In this document: one piece after another, positions 18,246 to 27,078 of the stretch
Numbering within the stretch: the stretch's first letter is position 1
Layout: each line of letters starts with the position of its first letter
Assembly: GCF_011065405.1 (NCBI RefSeq)
Contig: NZ_CP047056.1
Span: forward strand, 1,014,747-1,078,746
Direction of reading: 5' to 3'
From: Succinivibrio dextrinosolvens
Lineage (GTDB): Bacteria; Pseudomonadota; Gammaproteobacteria; Enterobacterales; Succinivibrionaceae
Length of the DNA: 64,000 nucleotides
The notes under the pieces: generated by a model
Told to the model about the DNA's origin: nothing
What the model saw: only the letters and a program-made list of their open reading frames with translations
Databases searched by the model: none
Program-made: the position numbers and the translations under genes

Positions 18246-19057
18246 ATTAAATTCGCTCCAGCAAAAGAAATAGGAGCTCTGCGTGAATTTCCGAATAAAG
18301 CTGCCCCCATCACGTTGTACTCCTTTAACGACTCAAAAATCTCATCACCGAGCATAGGGTGAAGCGCATTAGGAAGAACTGTAGTTGTGATTACCAGAGG
18401 AAGTCTTCTGGCACGGCGAGATCTTAGAAGATCTGGAATAACCTGTTTATCATAGGCAGTGATCTTTTCATTGTTCTGACAGAGAGAATCGATTATCAGC
18501 AGATCAACGGAGCACAGACGCTCCCACTTGTTAGTTTTTTCTTCAACATCTAGTGTAGTATCAGTGGAACTTGGAGTTCTGTATCTTTTGATTTCCTGAT
18601 ATGAACACAGTTCAACATCCTTCCACAGTTTATTCAGAAAATAATTGGCAATACAGTTGGATAATACAGTCTTTCCTGAACCAGGACCGCCCTGTAGAAG
18701 AAACAGCTGAGGTTCTGAATCCATCTGCGCTGCCATGCTCGATGACACACAGAATCCCTGGGCGGTATTAATGGCCTGATTGTTGAACTGATCCATCTGA
18801 ATCTTGTCAAAGGTAAAATCTGGATTGACTCTGTGAGAGGCATAAACTGAGTTTATAAAATTCTTATGATTCTCAGTTCTTCTCTTTGCAATTTCCTTAC
18901 TTGCCTCAATTGCTTCTCTTCTGCGTATCTCTCGGATATCAAGCTCTGAACTATCAATTGAATCAAAGTCAAAATGCTGACCAGACAGTTTTTCAATTTC
19001 ATTAACCAGAGTTATAAATCCGTTCTTGACGGTACTTTTCTTTTTAAATTCTGACAT
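18242..19057 (-). CDS. DnaC/IstB-like AAA+ protein with altered Walker B
   Basis: 271 residues. A helical N-terminal part is followed by an AAA+ module with Walker A GGPGSGKT and sensor-like VITTTVLPNALHPMLGDEIFESL. Compared with E. coli DnaC (LLVIDEIG; LGERVMDRMR), the Walker B segment here reads LLIIDSLC, so the catalytic Glu is Ser, and the box VII arginines are replaced by Ser and Lys. DnaC loads the DnaB helicase during replication initiation and restart. This may be the organism's loader with reduced hydrolysis, or a relative with another client. It is the first gene of a unit with ruvX and yqcC. Confidence 0.7.
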   Translation of the reverse strand: MSEFKKKSTVKNGFITLVNEIEKLSGQHFDFDSIDSSELDIREIRRREAIEASKEIAKRRTENHKNFINSVYASHRVNPDFTFDKIQMDQFNNQAINTAQGFCVSSSMAAQMDSEPQLFLLQGGPGSGKTVLSNCIANYFLNKLWKDVELCSYQEIKRYRTPSSTDTTLDVEEKTNKWERLCSVDLLIIDSLCQNNEKITAYDKQVIPDLLRSRRARRLPLVITTTVLPNALHPMLGDEIFESLKEYNVMGAALFGNSRRAPISFAGANLM

Positions 19058-19503
19058 AACCTAATTCTTGCTCTTAGCTTTAACCGCTTATAAGAGTGAT
19101 AAAAAACAGATGCCTTTTCAGATAACAAGCTCTAATCCGCAAAAGAACATCTTTTAAGAATTCTGAATTAACCAAATACAGATTATACATTTTTTTGTGA
19201 ACACACATCTTTGTCCTTGGATTGAGTTTAAATATTTATACATTAAAACTCAAATCTACTTCGCAGATAATCATGAAATTGTACTTTAGAGGAAGAAAAT
19301 TGGCTAGTAAATCGGCAAATATAAACTTTTAGGAAAAATTTTATAGCAGGCGCAACTGATATATATCAAAAAATTAAAAATTCATGCTGCCCTAATTCAC
19401 ACTATTCCGTCCTAGGAATATGATTTTTTTTAAAGAAAACTTATCCTATTCTTAGTTTACGATTTGAATTGCGATATAAATAAAAATATTTCAGTCACAG
19501 CAT
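19058..19503. other. Intergenic region between divergent dnaC-like and peptidase genes
   Basis: 446 AT-rich bases containing the promoters of both divergent genes. No gene, terminator or structured RNA was recognised. The region directly before the plus-strand start at 19504 (TCAGTCACAGCAT) lacks a clear Shine-Dalgarno sequence. Confidence 0.4.
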
Positions 19504-21207
19504 ATGAATAAATTAAATAAATACTTTCTTTCTATTTTACTATCCTCCTCAATAATCAGCTCCGCAGATGCAGGTACCGTGATGTATGTGTCTCCTCAGG
19601 CAAGTGACAATGGAACTGCTTATCTGAGTTTCAGCATAGACAGAAAGGTATCACCTAATGTCATGTACGTTGAGGCGGCTGATCATGAATCAGATGAAAT
19701 GAGGGAGATTTACGAGGATGGAGATCCTTCTCTTAAATTTTTAGGACAAATCCCTCAGGTTAATCATACTTTTGCCTACATAAAGACCGAGTACGGAATC
19801 ATCAATGAAAACTCACTGATGCTTGGTTTCTGTGAAAACAGTTCAGCACACAAGTTTGCAAAATCAAAACCATCGGAAAAAGCAATTCTTTGCCTACAGG
19901 AAATAACCAAGCTTGCGCTTGAGAGATGTGTAAAAGCCTCTGATGCAATTGCAATGCTGTCACAGATGATTGATAAATATGGTTACTACGGCACACCTTC
20001 AACCCTGGTGATTTCAGACAAGGAAGAGGGGTATGTGCTGGAACTGATGCCTTCTGCAGATAATGCTGGAGGCTATTATGTAGCAAGGAAAATTCCACAG
20101 GGACATTTTTTCGTAGCAGCAGATCAGTTCAGAATCCAGAGTATTGATAAGGATAATCCAGATTTCATATTTAATGATAACCTGATTTCACGAATGCAGC
20201 AGGCAGATATTGCCCAGCTTACCTCTGGAAATTTAAACTGGCTGCGTTCTGTTAAGGGCAACGAGATAAGACCTTATTATTCACTTAGAAGAGTCTGGCG
20301 AGCCATGTCAATAGTTGCTCCATCAAAGAACTACTCGCCATGGGTTTCAGGCTGGGCCTCCACTGCATACCCGTTCTCAGTGGCACCAGACAGTAAAATA
20401 AGTCTTATGGATTTAATAGCCCTAACCCGAGATACCTATACCGGTACACAGTTCGATAATGCAACCAAAGGCACAGGCGGTCTTTTTGCTACTCCTTACA
20501 CCCATGAGAATTACGGTGAAAGATCAATTGCCAACGAGAATACGACTTACACATTTATAAGTCAGGCAAACAAGCAGACACCTTCTGCTATCACATGGCT
20601 TTCCTTAGGACCCTCAGGTGAAGGAACTTATGTACCACTGACTGTAAACAAGATTCCATCAGTATATGCAGATACAAGCAGAACTGAGTACGACGAGAAA
20701 AAGATGTGGTGGCTGAGTAAGAGAATCTCCTATCTGACGGTAGGATACTACTCAAGTCTCTCTGACATGCTCAAAACAAGAGTACTAGAGCAGGAACAAC
20801 ATTCACTTACTCTTATAAATCACTCAAAGGGATTGCCAAAAGACAGATTCAACAGAGTTATTGAAAATAACTCTCGCACAGCCTTTAACAGAATGCAGAA
20901 GCTGTATGAGAATCTTCTGGAAAAACATGACGGTGGATATATGCTCCGTTACGCAGAAGGACATAATCCAAAATTTATTCCAGTAGACAGCTACAAGAAA
21001 CATGAGGTAGTTCATGTTGACAAGGAAAAAGAGAAAGCAGAAATTCATAAAAAAGCAGAAACCTCTGCAAATCTCAAGAAAGAAGGAATTCCTTTCTACA
21101 ATGCAATTGGCATCGACAAGCTTCCTGACAGATTGGATTTCAATGTTTTCTCAAAGATTCTGTCAACCACTCAGGAATATATGAAGCATCAGAATAATAA
21201 GAATTAG
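19504..21207 (+). CDS. Secreted C69-family peptidase homologue lacking the catalytic cysteine
   Basis: 567 residues. A signal peptide ends at ADA-23. The following segment aligns without gaps with the downstream paralogue (AGTVMYVSPQASDNG against ACTSMIITKGASADG), so the N-terminal nucleophile Cys of C69 dipeptidases is Gly24 here, and the THSND stretch is SFSID. The rest keeps clear similarity (IPQVNHTFAYI, YGIINE, PYYSLRRVWRAM, ATKGTGGLF). The coding sequence is otherwise intact, so it is likely expressed but not an active Ntn hydrolase. It is followed 2 codons later by the active-type copy. A binding or regulatory role is inference. Confidence 0.85.
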   Translation: MNKLNKYFLSILLSSSIISSADAGTVMYVSPQASDNGTAYLSFSIDRKVSPNVMYVEAADHESDEMREIYEDGDPSLKFLGQIPQVNHTFAYIKTEYGIINENSLMLGFCENSSAHKFAKSKPSEKAILCLQEITKLALERCVKASDAIAMLSQMIDKYGYYGTPSTLVISDKEEGYVLELMPSADNAGGYYVARKIPQGHFFVAADQFRIQSIDKDNPDFIFNDNLISRMQQADIAQLTSGNLNWLRSVKGNEIRPYYSLRRVWRAMSIVAPSKNYSPWVSGWASTAYPFSVAPDSKISLMDLIALTRDTYTGTQFDNATKGTGGLFATPYTHENYGERSIANENTTYTFISQANKQTPSAITWLSLGPSGEGTYVPLTVNKIPSVYADTSRTEYDEKKMWWLSKRISYLTVGYYSSLSDMLKTRVLEQEQHSLTLINHSKGLPKDRFNRVIENNSRTAFNRMQKLYENLLEKHDGGYMLRYAEGHNPKFIPVDSYKKHEVVHVDKEKEKAEIHKKAETSANLKKEGIPFYNAIGIDKLPDRLDFNVFSKILSTTQEYMKHQNNKN

Positions 21208-21218
21208 AGGTGATTAGT

Positions 21219-22823
21219 ATGAAGAAATATATTGTTACGGCTATTGCGCTTATAACTGCGTGTTCAATAAATTCATCCTCAGCCTGCACCTCAATGATAA
21301 TCACAAAGGGAGCTTCTGCTGACGGCTCTTTATATATTACCCATTCCAATGATGGCTACACCGGAGATACCTCGGTGGTCTACGTACCTGCAGCTGATCA
21401 CAAGAAAGGAGAAATGCGTCAGGTATACCCTTCTGCATGCGCAAGAGAAGCCTACCCTGACTACAATTGCGACTATACTCCTAGACTAAACGTAAAAGGA
21501 AGAGGTCCTGACTATTCATTTTCAGGAGTACCAATTACAGAGTCTCTAGGAGAAATTCCTCAGGTTGAACATACATATGCCTATCTTGACAGCAACTATG
21601 GAATTATTAACGAAAAAGGTCTGATGCTAGGAGAATGCACCGATAATTCTGAATACATGGGATATGTAAGACCAGATGCAGGAACAGGTCTTTTCTATTC
21701 CTCAGAGCTTGGTAGAGTTGCTCTGGAGAGATGTACCACTGCAAGAGAAGCCGTAATTTTAATGGGAGAACTTATTGACGAATACGGTCTTTGGGGTACA
21801 GCAGAGACTTTGATTGTTGGCGATAAGGAAGAAGGCTGGGTGCTCGAAATGATGCCTAATCCATCAGGAAAAGGAGGATTCTGGGCAGCACAAAAGGTTC
21901 CAGACGGAGAGTTCTTTATTGCAGCAAATCAGTTCAGAATACGCGAACTTGATAAGAATAACCCGGATCAGATTTTCAACGATCACCTGATTGATGACTT
22001 AAAGGCTATAGGATGGGCTGCATTTGACAAGGATGGCAGATTGGACTGGCTGCGCTCCATAAAATCAATTGAACATCTTCACCCTTATTACTGTCTGAGA
22101 CGCGTGTGGAGAGCTATGGATCTGGTTGCTCCATCAAAGCACTATCCAGCATGGGTTGAAGGCTACGATACCAAAGCCTATCCATTTTCTGTAAAACCTG
22201 ATAAACCAATTACTCTAAATCAGATTATGGAGATACACAGAGATTCATACGCAGGTACAGAATTTGAGTTTGCAACCAAGGCTACCGGCGGACTTTATGG
22301 ATTCCCATATTGTCATGCCGCCTATGACAAAGAAAGAGTACTGAGCACTCCCGCTATATCCTATATATGGATCAACCAGAACAACGATAGACTGCCTGCT
22401 CCTGTATCCTGGCTTGCATACACATCACCTGCAGAAAGTCTTTATGTACCGCTTCCGGTTGCACCTATTACAGAACTGTACAGCCGAGTAAACAGAAAAC
22501 AGTATGACGATTCAAAATTCTACTGGAATGTTTCTAATGTCGGAAATCTAACCAGAGCCTATTATTCAATACTGGCACCAGAGGTAAAATCTACTGCTCA
22601 CCGTATTGAAAAAGATTCACAGGATCTGATTGAGAATTCACTTAACCTTTCAGTTGAGGATTTTAATAATATGCTTTTAGAGAATGCCAAGTCAAACCGA
22701 GAGGAATGGATAAAACTCTATCACCGGCTTCTAGCAATACTTGATACAGACAGCTTTAAATACGTTAAGGGACATATTCCAAGAAACTATGCCCCAACCT
22801 CTTATGAAAAAGTTGAGAACTAG
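21219..22823 (+). CDS. Secreted C69-family dipeptidase (PepD-like)
   Basis: 534 residues from the ATG at 21219, chosen over the GTG at 21210 because AGAGG lies 8 bases before it. A signal peptide of 22 residues ends at SSA, exposing Cys23 as N-terminal nucleophile in ACTSMIITKGASADG. This is the hallmark of peptidase family C69 (PepD), Ntn hydrolases that cleave dipeptides. ITHSNDG, IPQVEHTYAYL and YGIINEKGLMLGE are further family landmarks. It forms an operon with the catalytically dead paralogue upstream and probably supplies amino acids from the periplasm. Confidence 0.9.
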   Translation: MKKYIVTAIALITACSINSSSACTSMIITKGASADGSLYITHSNDGYTGDTSVVYVPAADHKKGEMRQVYPSACAREAYPDYNCDYTPRLNVKGRGPDYSFSGVPITESLGEIPQVEHTYAYLDSNYGIINEKGLMLGECTDNSEYMGYVRPDAGTGLFYSSELGRVALERCTTAREAVILMGELIDEYGLWGTAETLIVGDKEEGWVLEMMPNPSGKGGFWAAQKVPDGEFFIAANQFRIRELDKNNPDQIFNDHLIDDLKAIGWAAFDKDGRLDWLRSIKSIEHLHPYYCLRRVWRAMDLVAPSKHYPAWVEGYDTKAYPFSVKPDKPITLNQIMEIHRDSYAGTEFEFATKATGGLYGFPYCHAAYDKERVLSTPAISYIWINQNNDRLPAPVSWLAYTSPAESLYVPLPVAPITELYSRVNRKQYDDSKFYWNVSNVGNLTRAYYSILAPEVKSTAHRIEKDSQDLIENSLNLSVEDFNNMLLENAKSNREEWIKLYHRLLAILDTDSFKYVKGHIPRNYAPTSYEKVEN

Positions 22824-22863
22824 AAGTTTTAAGAAAAAACAAAGACCTCTATAACGCATTTAC

Positions 22864-22897
22864 ATCCTGCCTAAAAAGCTTAAGGCAGGATTTTTTT
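22864..22897 (+). terminator. Intrinsic terminator of the peptidase operon
   Basis: ATCCTGCCT and AGGCAGGAT pair perfectly around a 10-base loop and are followed by seven T on the plus strand. It overlaps the stop codon of the convergent thiE gene. Confidence 0.9.
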
Positions 22898-23594
22898 ATG
22901 CCTGATTCCAGGTAGAAACCAGCTCAGAGGAAGCTTTTTGGGGATCTTCAGCCGAAGCTACCGCAGAAACTACGAAAAAGCCATCTACACCAGTCTTTTT
23001 CAGAGAGGCAAGATCTCTGACCTTAACCCCTCCACCTACTACAACTGGTATAGGACTGATTTTCGCAAGCTCAGAAAGTTCCTCAAATGTTCTTGTTATA
23101 ACAACACCGTTTTCATCCACGCCACAGTCAGGCTTGGTCTGGGTCTCATGAAGCGGTCCTGCTCCAAAATAATCAATATCGGAGACATCTGTGTTTTTAA
23201 CATATTCTATAAGACGACTTGCAGGAGCAGAAAGGCCGACAATGGAATCCTCACCCAGGAATTTTCTGCAGACACTTACCGGAATATCGGACTGTCCGAC
23301 ATGAATTCCGTCTACCTTAATACCTTCTTCTCTAGCAGCAAGCACTACATCAAGTCTATCATCAACCAGAAGAGCAACTCTATCTTGCTTTCCCAATTCA
23401 GAGATGAACTTAGCACAGTCTCTGCAAAGAGAAATCATTTCTTTTGCAGATGCAACCTTTGATCTTACCTGTACACAGGTAAAACCACATTCAACCGCAA
23501 CCTTTACGATCTCACCCACATCCCTGCCTAGAGTATTCTCCGGTCCTAAAACCAGATAGGCAGAAATATCAAGTTTCTGTCTGATATTACTCAT
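22896..23594 (-). CDS. thiE: Thiamine-phosphate synthase ThiE
   Basis: 232 residues of a TIM barrel that joins HMP-pyrophosphate and thiazole phosphate to give thiamine phosphate. Landmarks are CVQVRSK (phosphate and metal region), ALLVDDRLDVVLA, DGIHVGQSDIP, VGLSAPASRL and DYFGAGPLHETQTKPD. It is the last gene of the lipoprotein - thiM - thiamine-binding - thiE operon; its start overlaps the previous gene by 8 bases. Combined with thiM it supports salvage, and with thiC (54.4 kb) de novo synthesis. Confidence 0.93.
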   Translation of the reverse strand: MSNIRQKLDISAYLVLGPENTLGRDVGEIVKVAVECGFTCVQVRSKVASAKEMISLCRDCAKFISELGKQDRVALLVDDRLDVVLAAREEGIKVDGIHVGQSDIPVSVCRKFLGEDSIVGLSAPASRLIEYVKNTDVSDIDYFGAGPLHETQTKPDCGVDENGVVITRTFEELSELAKISPIPVVVGGGVKVRDLASLKKTGVDGFFVVSAVASAEDPQKASSELVSTWNQA

Positions 23595-23895
23595 TTAATT
23601 TTGCAATCTTCTTCTCTAGTCTTTCGATTTTGCCATCCATCATATCCTTATAGCCAGGACGAACATCAGCCTTAAGCACAACTTCTGTTCTAATTCCTTT
23701 CTCCGCAAGGACCATAGTGGCCTCTTTTACAGTATTCATAACCTCGTCCCATTCGCCTTCAATTTCTGTAAACATGGAGGAGGTTCTGTTTTTTAGTCCG
23801 GATTTTCTGATGATATCCACAACCTTCGCAACATCTGAGGATAACTCATCGCCAGTTCCGCAGGGAGAAATTGCTACGGCTACCAATGTATTCAT
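23587..23895 (-). CDS. MTH1187/YkoF-type thiamine-binding protein
   Basis: 102 residues. VAVAISPCGTGDELSSDVAKVVDIIRKSG at the N terminus and the TEIEGEWDEVMNTVKEA segment fit the MTH1187 family, small ferredoxin-like proteins that bind thiamine or HMP in the cytoplasm. The gene is wedged between thiM and thiE, supporting a role in holding a thiamine precursor. The C-terminal 25 residues are Lys-rich. The ligand itself cannot be read from sequence. Confidence 0.8.
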   Translation of the reverse strand: MNTLVAVAISPCGTGDELSSDVAKVVDIIRKSGLKNRTSSMFTEIEGEWDEVMNTVKEATMVLAEKGIRTEVVLKADVRPGYKDMMDGKIERLEKKIAKLNE

Positions 23896-23918
23896 GCTAT
23901 TTTCCTTATTTCAAAAAA

Positions 23919-24752
23919 CTACGCACTTACAATACGAAGTGAACTTTTGTTAATCTGCTCCGCACTTACAGAATACAGATTATCAATAAACGCTACCTGG
24001 AAGGATGCAGGCCCCTTACAGTTTTTTTCCGCAAGTTCGGAGGCTGCGTTATAAACAGATGATGCTGTTAAAGCTGCAATCAGAGGGCTCGTAACTGCAG
24101 CATACACTGCTGTTACTCCTCCAAGAGAACATCCGGCACCGGTAATCTTCGTACAAAGAGCAGAACCTCCATCAAGGAAGACTGTAATATTGCCGTCAGT
24201 TACAAGATCAACTTCTCCTGATACCGCAACAGCTCCCTTTGTATATGAAGCAAGGGATTCTGCAGCTTTTTTTGAAGACTCCACTGAATCAGTAGCATCA
24301 ACGCCTCTAACTCCGTCTTTGTCCATGCCAGAATCAAGCCCCCAGAGATTTGCAAGAGCAATAATCTCCGAGGCATTGCCTCTGATAACAGATGGAGGAC
24401 ACTCTTTCATTGAAAGAAGCAGACTTTCTCTTAACGAGCCAACACCTATACCAACAGGATCCAGAACCCATGGCTTTGAATTCTTCTTTAACACTCTTAT
24501 AACTCTAGGAAGAGTTTCAGCATATACCGGAAGAAGTGTCCCCATGTTGATGTAGAAACTTCCGCCTATAAGCGCCATCGCTTCCGCCTCATCCGGAAGA
24601 TAAATCATTGCTGCTGAGCCTCCAACTGCAAGCTGAGCATTAGCCACAAGATTTGTAGTAACGGTATTTGTGATTGATGGGCTTAAGGGAGTTGTTTCCC
24701 TGGCCTTACTGATAGCAGAAATAATCTGCTGTTTTACTTCATGTTCTGTCAT
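23919..24752 (-). CDS. thiM: Hydroxyethylthiazole kinase ThiM
   Basis: 277 residues of the ribokinase-like ThiM family, which phosphorylates the thiazole alcohol for thiamine salvage. NTVTTNLVANAQLAVGGSAAMIYLPDEA near the N terminus and VLDPVGIGVGSLR are typical. KITGAGCSLGGVTA holds the active-site GAGC motif. The gene lies directly upstream of the thiamine-binding and thiE genes. No thiD is present in the window, and no TPP riboswitch was found before this operon. Confidence 0.92.
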   Translation of the reverse strand: MTEHEVKQQIISAISKARETTPLSPSITNTVTTNLVANAQLAVGGSAAMIYLPDEAEAMALIGGSFYINMGTLLPVYAETLPRVIRVLKKNSKPWVLDPVGIGVGSLRESLLLSMKECPPSVIRGNASEIIALANLWGLDSGMDKDGVRGVDATDSVESSKKAAESLASYTKGAVAVSGEVDLVTDGNITVFLDGGSALCTKITGAGCSLGGVTAVYAAVTSPLIAALTASSVYNAASELAEKNCKGPASFQVAFIDNLYSVSAEQINKSSLRIVSA

Positions 24753-24793
24753 AAAAAAAATTCCGACGTGTGTGATTGAGAAATATACGATTA

Positions 24794-25276
24794 CTAATGC
24801 ATATTAGCAATCAGAGTTTTCATATACTCGCCACTTAAAGGTGAACTGGAAGTTACAGCAAAGGAAAAGCATCCGTATGACCATGAGGAAACATAATAAC
24901 CATCTCCCCGGCCTTTCATGGTAACACTGTATTCCTTAACCTGCTGATTATCTATGTTGTTATATTTATTGTAATCTCCAGAGATATCATCAGTTCCTTT
25001 GGCCTTACGTAAAAGAATAGATTTATTTCCATCTCTGAATACAACCTGGATCAGTTTGTTTTTAATGTAAGAGATATCTTTTTCAGAATAACCTTCCACC
25101 TCTGATGGACAGTAGAATACAAAACCAGCACCTTCTGCAGCTCGCTCTACGGAATCAACTGACACAAATGGATTTGGAACCATAGCTCTGTTCACCTCTC
25201 TGACATTATTTTCGCAACTGCAGCCAGATAACAGAACCATTACAGAAGAAATGATTAAAAGAATTGATTTAAGCAT
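24794..25276 (-). CDS. Lipoprotein of unknown function heading the thiamine operon
   Basis: 160 residues with a lipoprotein signal MLKSILLIISSVMVLLSGC, lipid anchor at Cys19 in LLSGC. The mature part has FVFYCPSEVEGYS and a Tyr/Ser-rich C-terminal half reminiscent of DUF4367-like surface domains, but I do not recognise a named family. It is 41 bases before thiM on the same strand, so co-transcription is likely. Whether it relates to thiamine is unknown. Confidence 0.7.
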   Translation of the reverse strand: MLKSILLIISSVMVLLSGCSCENNVREVNRAMVPNPFVSVDSVERAAEGAGFVFYCPSEVEGYSEKDISYIKNKLIQVVFRDGNKSILLRKAKGTDDISGDYNKYNNIDNQQVKEYSVTMKGRGDGYYVSSWSYGCFSFAVTSSSPLSGEYMKTLIANMH

Positions 25277-25431
25277 GTAATATTTCGAGGATTGAGTTTT
25301 TCAACTCCTCTGACTCCGATTATCTGTTTGTTTTTATTTTCTTTTAATCATAACAAATTTTAATTGCACTGTTACTCCATGCATTATTTATTACCATTTT
25401 CTTTTTCATCAAAAAAATAGCAGAGCGGAAA

Positions 25432-25451
25432 CCTCAGACTTAAGTCTGAGG
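25432..25451. repeat. Left-end palindrome of the tnpB element
   Basis: CCTCAGACTTAAGTCTGAGG is a perfect 20-base palindrome located 77 bases before the TTG start of tnpB. In IS200/IS605 elements such subterminal hairpins are recognised by TnpA as single-stranded DNA. Confidence 0.7.
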
Positions 25452-25528
25452 CGGAGTTCTGCCAACTCAGGCTATATATCTTAAAGAATTTCTTTACAAT
25501 AACTGTTAGAATATAGGGATTATAAGGC

Positions 25529-26758
25529 TTGGAGAAAACTGTTTTGATATTTACAAAAACATTAAAAATAAGAATTAATGTACCTTCAGAACAGGAAACA
25601 CTGTTACGTCAGATGACGGAGCAGTATCGACAGGCATGTAATTTTATTTCAGAATACGTTTTTACCCATTCCTTTGACTTGAACTTCTTCAGTCTCAATA
25701 AAGTACTGTACAGAAATATAAGAGGAAAGTTTAGACTTAAATCTCAGCTTGCACAGTCATCCATCAAAACAGTTATTGCAAGATATAATACTGTAAAAGA
25801 ACAGCTTTTAGAGCATCCATACCGCTATAAAGACGAGAAAGGCGAATGGCAGAGCATACCAAAGACACTGGAATGGCTTTTTAAGCCGGTGTATTTCAGC
25901 AGACCACAGACAGATTTGGTTCGCAACAGAGATTACAGTTTTGATGAAAATGGAAGTCTGTTATCAATCAATACTCTTGGAGAAAGAATCAAATGTACTT
26001 ATGAGAGAGAACATTTCAAAGAATATTTTGATGGCAGCTGGAGATTTGGAACAGCGAAGCTTGTGAAACTCAAAGGCCTATGGTATCTGCATATTCCTGT
26101 AACCAGAGAAAAAGAAGATTTCAAAAAAGAGAATGTAAAACATATAGTGGGAATAGACAGAGGCTTACGCTTTTTGTCTGTAAGCTATGATGAAGAAGGA
26201 AAGACCGAATTTATAAGCGGAAAGAAGATTGCAACAAAGCGAAACAAATTCCTTGAGCTGAGACGAGAGCTTCAGGCTAAAGGAACAAAATCAGCAAGAC
26301 GAAGACTAAAAGCTATATCCGGACGAGAAAACCGCTGGATGTCAGATGTAAACCATCAGATATCAAAGACACTCGTGAGGAAGTATGGCAAAGATACACT
26401 CTTTGTTCTTGAGGATTTAACCGGTGTAAGTTTTGATGAGCGCAATCTTTCAAGAACAGCAACACAGAGATATGACCTAAGAAGCTGGAGCTTCTACCAG
26501 CTGGAGCAGTTTCTAAAATACAAAGCTCAAGAGACGGGCTCTGAAGTACTTAGGGTAAGTGCAAAATACACATCTCAGAGATGTCCCGTATGTGGAAGGA
26601 TCCACAAACAGAGCAGAGATCATAACAGACATCTGTATAGCTGCCCATGCGGCTATAAATCCAATGATGACAGAGTTGGAGCCATGAATATTCAGAATCT
26701 TGGAAAGAGATGGCTGTCAGGAGAAAAGAATCCTCGATACAAAAAGGATAATAACTGA
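25529..26758 (+). CDS. tnpB: TnpB RNA-guided nuclease homologue
   Basis: 409 residues (404 if the TTG at 25544, better spaced from GGAG, is used). The split RuvC site appears complete: Asp in HIVGIDRGLRFLS, Glu in TLFVLEDLTGVS and Asp in NDDRVGAMNIQNLG. A zinc ribbon (CPVCG ... CPCG) sits between the last two. TnpB proteins of this group are RNA-guided DNA endonucleases that use an RNA made from the 3' end of the gene and the right element end. No tnpA is adjacent. Confidence 0.88.
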   Translation: MEKTVLIFTKTLKIRINVPSEQETLLRQMTEQYRQACNFISEYVFTHSFDLNFFSLNKVLYRNIRGKFRLKSQLAQSSIKTVIARYNTVKEQLLEHPYRYKDEKGEWQSIPKTLEWLFKPVYFSRPQTDLVRNRDYSFDENGSLLSINTLGERIKCTYEREHFKEYFDGSWRFGTAKLVKLKGLWYLHIPVTREKEDFKKENVKHIVGIDRGLRFLSVSYDEEGKTEFISGKKIATKRNKFLELRRELQAKGTKSARRRLKAISGRENRWMSDVNHQISKTLVRKYGKDTLFVLEDLTGVSFDERNLSRTATQRYDLRSWSFYQLEQFLKYKAQETGSEVLRVSAKYTSQRCPVCGRIHKQSRDHNRHLYSCPCGYKSNDDRVGAMNIQNLGKRWLSGEKNPRYKKDNN

Positions 26759-27078
26759 TTAAGAGTAAACTCTTTTTCAAAGCGGGCATTGTCAATTGTC
26801 CGATGATGCTGGCAGTGTAGGGAGATTACCAATTGGTATCGCTTGTACCTATATTATGCTGACTAGCAAGCCCTCGGATTTATCCGAGGGTATTTGACAT
26901 CAAAGGTGACAATTTAAAGCTTAATTATCTATTATTTGCGATGGGCGACATTTCAGAAAAAATAATCTACTAAACTTAATCTCTGAGAGGCTGTTTTTTA
27001 TCAATAACCGCTAACTACAAATTACATGAATTCACAATGCCTTTTTACTAAAAAAACCTGACATTTAAAGGGGTTTTC
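26759..27078. other. Right-end region of the tnpB element and downstream spacer
   Basis: The first 145 bases (to 26903) belong to the element and would encode the scaffold of the guide RNA, ending with the hairpin CCCTCGGAT-TT-ATCCGAGGG at 26871-26890. The remaining 175 bases hold the promoter of the next gene, with AAGG before its ATG at 27079. No further gene was seen. Confidence 0.5.

Larger units (their letters stand above)
25432..26903 (+). mobile_element. IS200/IS605-group element carrying only tnpB (IS1341 type)
   Basis: A perfect left palindrome (25432-25451) and a right hairpin (26871-26890) flank a single tnpB gene. No tnpA transposase is present, so movement would need TnpA in trans. 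The right boundary is set at TCAA (26900-26903), the kind of cleavage tetranucleotide that ends IS608-like elements. The left boundary is approximate because the cleavage site could not be fixed. Confidence 0.75.

Noticed and set aside
24753-25528. TPP riboswitch ahead of the lipoprotein-thiM operon
   Set aside because: None of the conserved CTGAGA or ACCTGATC-type segments occur on the coding strand here; only a small simple hairpin near 25287 was seen.
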